From positions 310,001 through 374,000 of the forward strand of contig JAQFWX010000030.1 in assembly GCA_027605045.1 (NCBI GenBank): a DNA stretch of 64,000 nucleotides. Reading direction: 5' to 3'. This stretch comes from Phallus indusiatus (taxonomy: Eukaryota > Basidiomycota > Agaricomycetes > Phallales > Phallaceae). Below the pieces are notes generated by a model. The model worked only from the letters and a program-made list of their open reading frames with translations. It searched no databases and had not been told where the DNA came from. Within the stretch, counting starts at the first letter, position 1, and every line of letters begins with the position of its first letter. Position numbers and translations under genes: made by a program. Below, one piece after another: positions 58,985-64,000 of this stretch.

Positions 58985-61058
58985 TCAAGCAATCACCAAC
59001 TCTACTATACTGGTTGCTCCGGCTTCCCAAACCTTCTTAAATTTGAGTCCAGCCTCGACTCTAATTAAAAACTGAGTTCAAATGGTTGCGATAAGACAGA
59101 AAACGATTTTTACCCCATATCAATAAACTCCTGAAGACTTCGCTCCTTACTGTTAAGACCTAACATCATATTGATATCTTGTTCATATAACCTGATACGT
59201 CCCATTCCATAGTTCGGTAGGAGCGGTTCAGGTGCCTAAAATTTACAAGCCTTCAGTTTAAATTTCTTTTGAGATCTGTCCGTTTGTTCTTTTTTACCTG
59301 CTCTACCCCACTCTCTTCTGCATAGTCACGTATCCCACTCTGCAGAACAAGCTCGTCTATTAAAGGTTCAGAAGGAAATGCGTTAGATTAATGCGATGGA
59401 TTCTCTTACTGATAAGAACACTGGACGAGTCTGACATGGCTTTGCGAACGTTCTTAAGAATTTTGACACATTCGGCGTATGGCCAGTCATGCCTGGAAAG
59501 AATAGTTAGTGGATCCAAATACCCCAAGATTTGGCTTAGGAGAACCCACAAGACATGGCGAAGCTAGGATGGCATCAGCGTTGAAATGAAGAACAGGACC
59601 AATAAACTGATCAAGAACGCACGAAATAGAATCGACAATTTGGAACCGGTGCTTCGTCGAAGAAGTTGAGAGAAACGAAACTTATGCGTTGTTGCGAAAC
59701 CGCTGCCGGATTTTCTTTAGCCCAAAACTACTCTAGTTATTGAATTTCTTGAGGATCCGTATTAATTTTCACGTGCCTTTTTGCCATCCTCTATGACCGC
59801 GGGTTGATCTTGAACGATAATACGGAGATTCGGTGCTTTCTTGACTAATTCACAGCTGACATGACCATTGCCTCCCCCCACGTCACAAAATATCGTGCCT
59901 TCTGGCTGCGAATTCCAGGGATACGCTGAAAATGAAAATTGATAGAATTCGACTGTTAATATATAAGGCATATAAATCACCTGAAGGAAGTTGTTGGGCT
60001 ATACCCGTAACCTCTCCCCAACCGACCATGCCTTGAACAAACCGCTTTGGTAAAGCAATTAGTTATATTCCACAAAGTAAATCAGTTGTCATGGTCATAC
60101 TTCCGCGAAAGGCTTCCCTTTAGGCTAAGAAATCATATATACATACAATGGTTTTTTGGCATCATGATTTGAAATGAGACACATACAGTTTCGTAAAATT
60201 CAAAAAATGTAGAGCCGAAAGTTCTTTTAAAGGCTGAATCGTTTATCGATGATGAGAAAGCTGTCGCCGGGTCCGTAAAATTCTCTGTCAGAGAAAATGA
60301 TGCTCCAAATGTTTCATAGGTGCTGAAGTAAACTCATATCAGATTTCGTTCAATAGAACTTTACATCCACATTCACTTACACTAGTCCTATTAATCCCGA
60401 TATCGGGCAGCTGGAAACTAATTGCAAACTGAGACGGTTATGTGTGAAGACATCAGGTTTGACTAAGAAGAGGGCAATCAGGGTCCACTTTTTTAGGAGT
60501 ATGAGAGAACTTACTCTCTTGAAAGATATGTTTATTTGAAAGATAACGAAGAATACGGGAAAGTTTGTCTGCATCGACACCAGCCTTTTCGGCCAACTCT
60601 TTGGCATGCAAGCCTTCAGGTTTATCGAGTAAGTGGTCGGCGACTTTTATGTTTATGATGTACTGGAGTAAAGCAGACTCTTCGAACTAGCAGGTGGATG
60701 AGAGATCGTCATTCCAAACCTAATCTTGGGACTCACTAGGTAAGCTCTCTATCAGAGCATGATGCAAATTAGTTGATTATTGCAGGGCCTTCAGATTCAA
60801 AGATGGGCGTACAGATGTAGCAACATGTGCTGGACTGTTAATTGTGGCATTGAGCTGACCGCAAGCCGCCTCCAAGGTTTGTAACTCGCGAAGCAAATTA
60901 ACAGGTATGTTACCCATTGCATCGAAGGGACCGATTTCGGTAGAATTCAACGGTGGAATCTTCGCACCCGCCGCAGTGTATATTTTGACGATGCTCTCAG
61001 TAGCCTCGGATATCATCTTCGCGAGAGCAATGACTTGGTCGTTTCCGCTAGAGAACAT
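58985..61058 (-). CDS. O-methyltransferase (COMT-like, SAM-dependent)
   Basis: Small-molecule O-methyltransferase with an N-terminal dimerisation/winged-helix region. Exon 1 starts MFSSGNDQVIALAKMISEAT. A 12-nt exon (60748-60737, RAYL) links it in frame to FEESALLQYIINIKVADHLL and EGLHAKELAEKAGVDADKLS. Next come VKPDVFTHNRLSLQL, FVQGMVGWGEVTGIAQQLPS, the SAM motif GTIFCDVGGGNGHVSCELVK with RIIVQDQPAV, then FWAKENPAAVSQQRISFVSL, the catalytic HDWPYAECVKILKNVRKAM and RIRLYEQDINMMLGLNSKER; the stop is at 58985. The joint after EDGKK fits only a GC-AG intron. An upstream ATG at 61124 would add 22 residues. It looks functional if that intron is spliced. Confidence 0.7.
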
Positions 61059-61855
61059 GGTGGTTTCTGTCACCTTCAAAATTTCCTTCTGCTGTCTAAC
61101 AAGTTGATCTCTTTTATGGCCCACCGGTGGTGCTGGCCGGGGATATCTAAAGTCCCCGGAGACCGAGGGTTGGAAATGTAGCTGCGGATAGATCTGCTGG
61201 TGTCCATGTATCCGCTTGATGGCAAGTTTTAGTCCGCTTAACTACGTAGGCTTTATTGCTTTAGGCAACATGGCCTAGCAAGATCCGAGACGAGCTATCC
61301 ATGGAAAGTCCCGAAACGCGCGATATTCAATACCGAGTCACGTTACACAACGCGTGGCTTCATTGTTTCAGAAAAATGTATATATACAAAACACTACTAT
61401 CTACAATAAACAACTAATTTTCCCCATTTTTCTCTCTATTTTCTAAAAACACACGAGCACTGATTCCCGTATCTTACCTGCCACATTCCTGAGGCGCTCT
61501 CATCACAATGCGAGTTTGTTTATAATCTATACTTATCAGCCGCATCATCATAATACTCTCCGTATCACCCTTTTCAATAACAATCCACTCTTACAATTTA
61601 CTAACACTCAGGTAAGAACAACTTGATATCGGAAGGAATTTCAAAGTGTGAATACTTACGAATTTCACCATCTACAACCCGGACCAGTGCACGCAGATAT
61701 TGCATTTCGAAAGATTGCACAAAAAGATTTCGCAGAGTCTAGCCCGTTAGCGTTCATTCATACGACTTTCGTTATCGAAGTGAGAGGATGTCAAAAAGAA
61801 GACCCGGACTAGGACCACTGCTCGGTGATTTGGGTAGCGCTCTGGAGGTTTCAAG
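61059..61855. other. Intergenic, no gene seen
   Basis: Promoter of the O-methyltransferase at the left. The rest is AT-rich with no long frames. Confidence 0.4.
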
Positions 61856-62080
61856 ATGGGGGGATGTGTTTCAGAGCGGAAACCCAGATCATTGAGACCC
61901 AAAGGGAATCCTAATGAGATGAAGGAAATCTTGAAAAAAGCACTTGTCCGAGAAGGAAATGAAAAACGGGAGAATGTTGGGAAAAGAGAAGAAGAGGACT
62001 GTAGTGGGATAAGGGAGGGGGAAGCCTTTGCAATATATCTGGAGAAAGCAATTGGACTAAATTATCTACCAAGCGTATGA
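61856..62080 (+). pseudogene. Glycosyltransferase C-terminal relic
   Basis: The frame contains PKGNPNEMKEILKKALVREG, KRENVGKREEEDCSGIREGE and ends LNYLPSV. It lines up with the last exon of gene C ([20 protein letters not shown]... to LSV). The alignment has indels, and the rest of the gene, including the UDP-binding signature, is absent. The 3' flank still resembles that of gene C. A fifth, dead copy of the family. Confidence 0.7.
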
Positions 62081-62274
62081 GTTGATGGGAGGGATGGATA
62101 AAAGCTATTTGTTACCTTGTAACGTAGACTCACTGAGCCACCCTGTAGACTGCTTCATTATTCATTTATTTACTGTGCTTCATGCATCAGTTTCAATAAG
62201 CAATAAGAATCGTATATTAACATCGTCTTGAGCCAGATTTGTAAAGAATATAAAGCTTGATAAAGACTCTATCT

Positions 62275-63296
62275 TTACTTATAATTATACCCTCCTATGT
62301 TGTCGATGATATTCATCCTAGTCCGATGGTGGCGGGCCATTATTTGAGAACGCATAACCAAATTTTCCTGTTGTCGAAGTGCCTGCTGATATTCCAGAAA
62401 ATCCTGCTGTTGTCTTTGAAGAGATGTCGATGCTGATTGCGATTGCAATTGCGGCTGAGATTGGGTTTTCAATCTTGCTATCAGACCTTGTTCCCATTTC
62501 TCATATATAGCACTTGATTGTGGGTTCTTCTCAGTAGGAAACGATGAGCGAGGGACTGGCGTTGGGAAATGCAAACCAGTCAGGGGATCAATGAGTTGAA
62601 GGACGTTGAAACGGCAATTCCAGTCCTATTGGTATCATTCATACATGAGACTAAGGTAATTTTTTCGCGAACGTTTGGACGAACTTTATATGCGCCTTCC
62701 GGATCAAAAGCTACTTCGAACACCAGTAGATGAAGAAATCCACGTCTATCGAGTAAGGCTTCGCGGTTTGCATTGAACTACTCGGAGTGACAGGTAAAAC
62801 ATGTAATTCGACGACAAAGACAGATAATTTGGCAAAGTATGCTTACAGAATGAGGAATAGATGCAGAGAGGTACAAAGTGCCGAGATCATAAACTGGCGC
62901 CAGTTTCTACCAAATACCATCAATCAAAATAAAAATAAGAATAGCTAAAGCAAAAGTACCAGGTCTTGTTTTTCCCCGAGGACGATACTACGCCAAAGAA
63001 CCTTTTCCGGCTCTATATATCCGCTTTCCTGATTCACGGGACAATTCTTGTTCAGATGAAAGAACAATGAATCCGACATTCGACAAAAAATTTGAGAAGG
63101 TATCCCGGTTTGTGGGTCGATGAGACTAGACATTAATGAATGACTGGTCAGTCGCTTACCGGAAGACTTCGGCACAACGATACGTAGCAAGATGTTCAAA
63201 TAGGACTTACTCTCCATAGAACGTAGTGGGGTCTTGTCCTTCGTTCAAAGGACTGTCATATTGGACGGGTACATACTCGGAACTAGAGGAAGACAT
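62275..63296 (-). CDS. LFDQGGYPSE-family protein (DUF7514-like), divergent fourth copy
   Basis: Exon 1 (63296-63211) MSSSSSEYVPVQYDSPLNEG to FYG; exon 2 from 63125, DLIDPQTGIPSQIFCRMSDS, LFFHLNKNCP and YIEPEKVLW; a short exon, then ALLDRRGFLHLLVFEVAFDP; last exon LQLIDPLTGLHFPTPVPRSS and a Gln-rich tail (SLQRQQQDFLEYQQALRQQE), ending at 62275. Exon order matches the other three, but this is the most divergent and its Gln-rich tail is private. The joints for the third exon were placed less surely. Function unknown. Confidence 0.6.
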
Positions 63297-63739
63297 GATG
63301 TGGGTTGATAATCGACGGACTATTTCATTTTCAGGTTTTGCATCCTTTTTTAACTCGGTTCAGCTGCCCTGAGAATCGTCTGTCTAAGGTTGCCAGGATA
63401 CATCAGATGGTCGTGATGTGCGCATTTTTATTTTCCCAATAGCTTTGATGCAATTGCTAAAACCTGCAGTATCCATTCATGCAAAAGTTTTTATTGGGAA
63501 TGTGGAGGAAATAGGCAAGCAGCATGGGTATACGAAAAGTTCTGGAGAAGTGTAAATATCAATACAAAAATCATAATTTGTTACCCATCTCAGAAACCAC
63601 AAGAGAAATAAAATTTTTAAGCACAAAAACAAGCCAAAATGAGGAATTTATTTCTTACCTGGTTTTGCTCTCATAGTGAGGTTTGTGCAAGTTTACGCTT
63701 AGTCAGCTTGTTGGAACTCCGCTTCACGCCGACAACACC
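63297..63739. other. Intergenic, divergent promoters
   Basis: Lies between the starts of the minus-strand family gene and SAP18 (+). No coding exon seen. Confidence 0.4.
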
Positions 63740-64000
63740 ATGGCAGACGATGCGTTTGTGTCTACAGCAATCGACAGAGAAAAGGTATGTCTTGTATTTT
63801 GCTCTGCGGAATTAATTCACATGATATCATTTAATAGACTGCTCCCTTTTTGATCCGCACTTTTGTCAAAATCAACGGGTTTCATCGTCTCACCTTGTTT
63901 GAAGATGGGACACTCCCGACAACAGACGAACATCAACTCTTTACATGGTATGAGTTTCCATTTTTCAAGAACCTAGTAATGCAGTCTAAACCATACAATA
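63740..64000 (+). CDS. SAP18 (Sin3-associated polypeptide), 5' part only
   Basis: Subunit of the Sin3-HDAC complex and of the ASAP splicing complex, with a ubiquitin-like fold. Exon 1 (63740-63784) encodes MADDAFVSTAIDREK. Exon 2 (63838-63947) encodes TAPFLIRTFVKINGFHRLTL with EDGTLPTTDEHQLFTW. This matches the family pattern REK-TCP-LLRVF...G.HH...F..G..P..ELQIYTW. The gene continues past the window edge after the donor GTATGA at 63948. The start is the first ATG, in frame and short. Confidence 0.75.

Noticed and set aside
1..64000. CRISPR arrays, bacterial operons, rRNA genes, origins
   Set aside because: No evenly spaced repeats or rRNA-like sequence seen, and spliceosomal introns throughout show a fungal nuclear genome.

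Overview
The window is nuclear DNA from a filamentous fungus, most likely a basidiomycete of the Agaricomycetes. Nearly every recognisable gene is cut by many 45-70 bp GT-AG introns, the tRNA carries a short intron, and the gene families (Ubp1-like deubiquitinase, DnaJC28/DUF1992, Gis2-like zinc-knuckle protein, SAP18, berberine-bridge oxidases, fungal family-1 UDP-glycosyltransferases) are typical of such genomes. All exon models were built by hand from splice sites and frame continuity.

Layout. 0.4-0.8 kb: small Ser/Thr/Tyr-rich protein behind a TATA box and a 5' UTR intron. 2.2-8 kb (minus): membrane-anchored ubiquitin protease, small secreted protein, mitochondrial DnaJC28-family protein. 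8-11.3 kb: gene-poor. 11.3-13.5 kb (+): FAD-linked oxidase copy 1. 14.2-21 kb: two divergent members of a PD-(D/E)XK-like family flank a 304-bp perfect inverted repeat with Pol III-like boxes and a decayed PPIL4 fragment. 21.5-25.8 kb: an LFDQGGYPSE-family pseudogene, a 14-3-3 relic, an HNH-nuclease gene and an intact LFDQGGYPSE-family gene. 26-28.6 kb: a conserved helical protein and tRNA-Arg(ACG). 30.3-34.9 kb: SAM methyltransferase and zinc-knuckle protein. 35-38 kb: gene-poor. 38.1-44.1 kb (minus): FAD oxidase copy 2 and a third LFDQGGYPSE-family gene. 45.3-47.3 kb: two tandem stand-alone copia-Gag-like genes. 47.5-57.9 kb: four UDP-glycosyltransferases in two oppositely oriented pairs, with a small three-exon gene in the middle. 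59-61 kb: O-methyltransferase. 61.9 kb: glycosyltransferase relic. 62.3-63.3 kb: fourth LFDQGGYPSE-family gene. 63.7 kb: SAP18, running off the end.

How the genes relate. Housekeeping genes at the two edges and around 26-35 kb frame a duplication-rich accessory landscape. Oxidase, glycosyltransferases, O-methyltransferase and a second methyltransferase are the tailoring activities of small-molecule metabolism, but no backbone synthase is visible, so a detoxification/conjugation locus is as likely as a biosynthetic cluster. Repeated families in opposite orientations, captured gene fragments, a foldback repeat and Gag-derived genes all point to active rearrangement.
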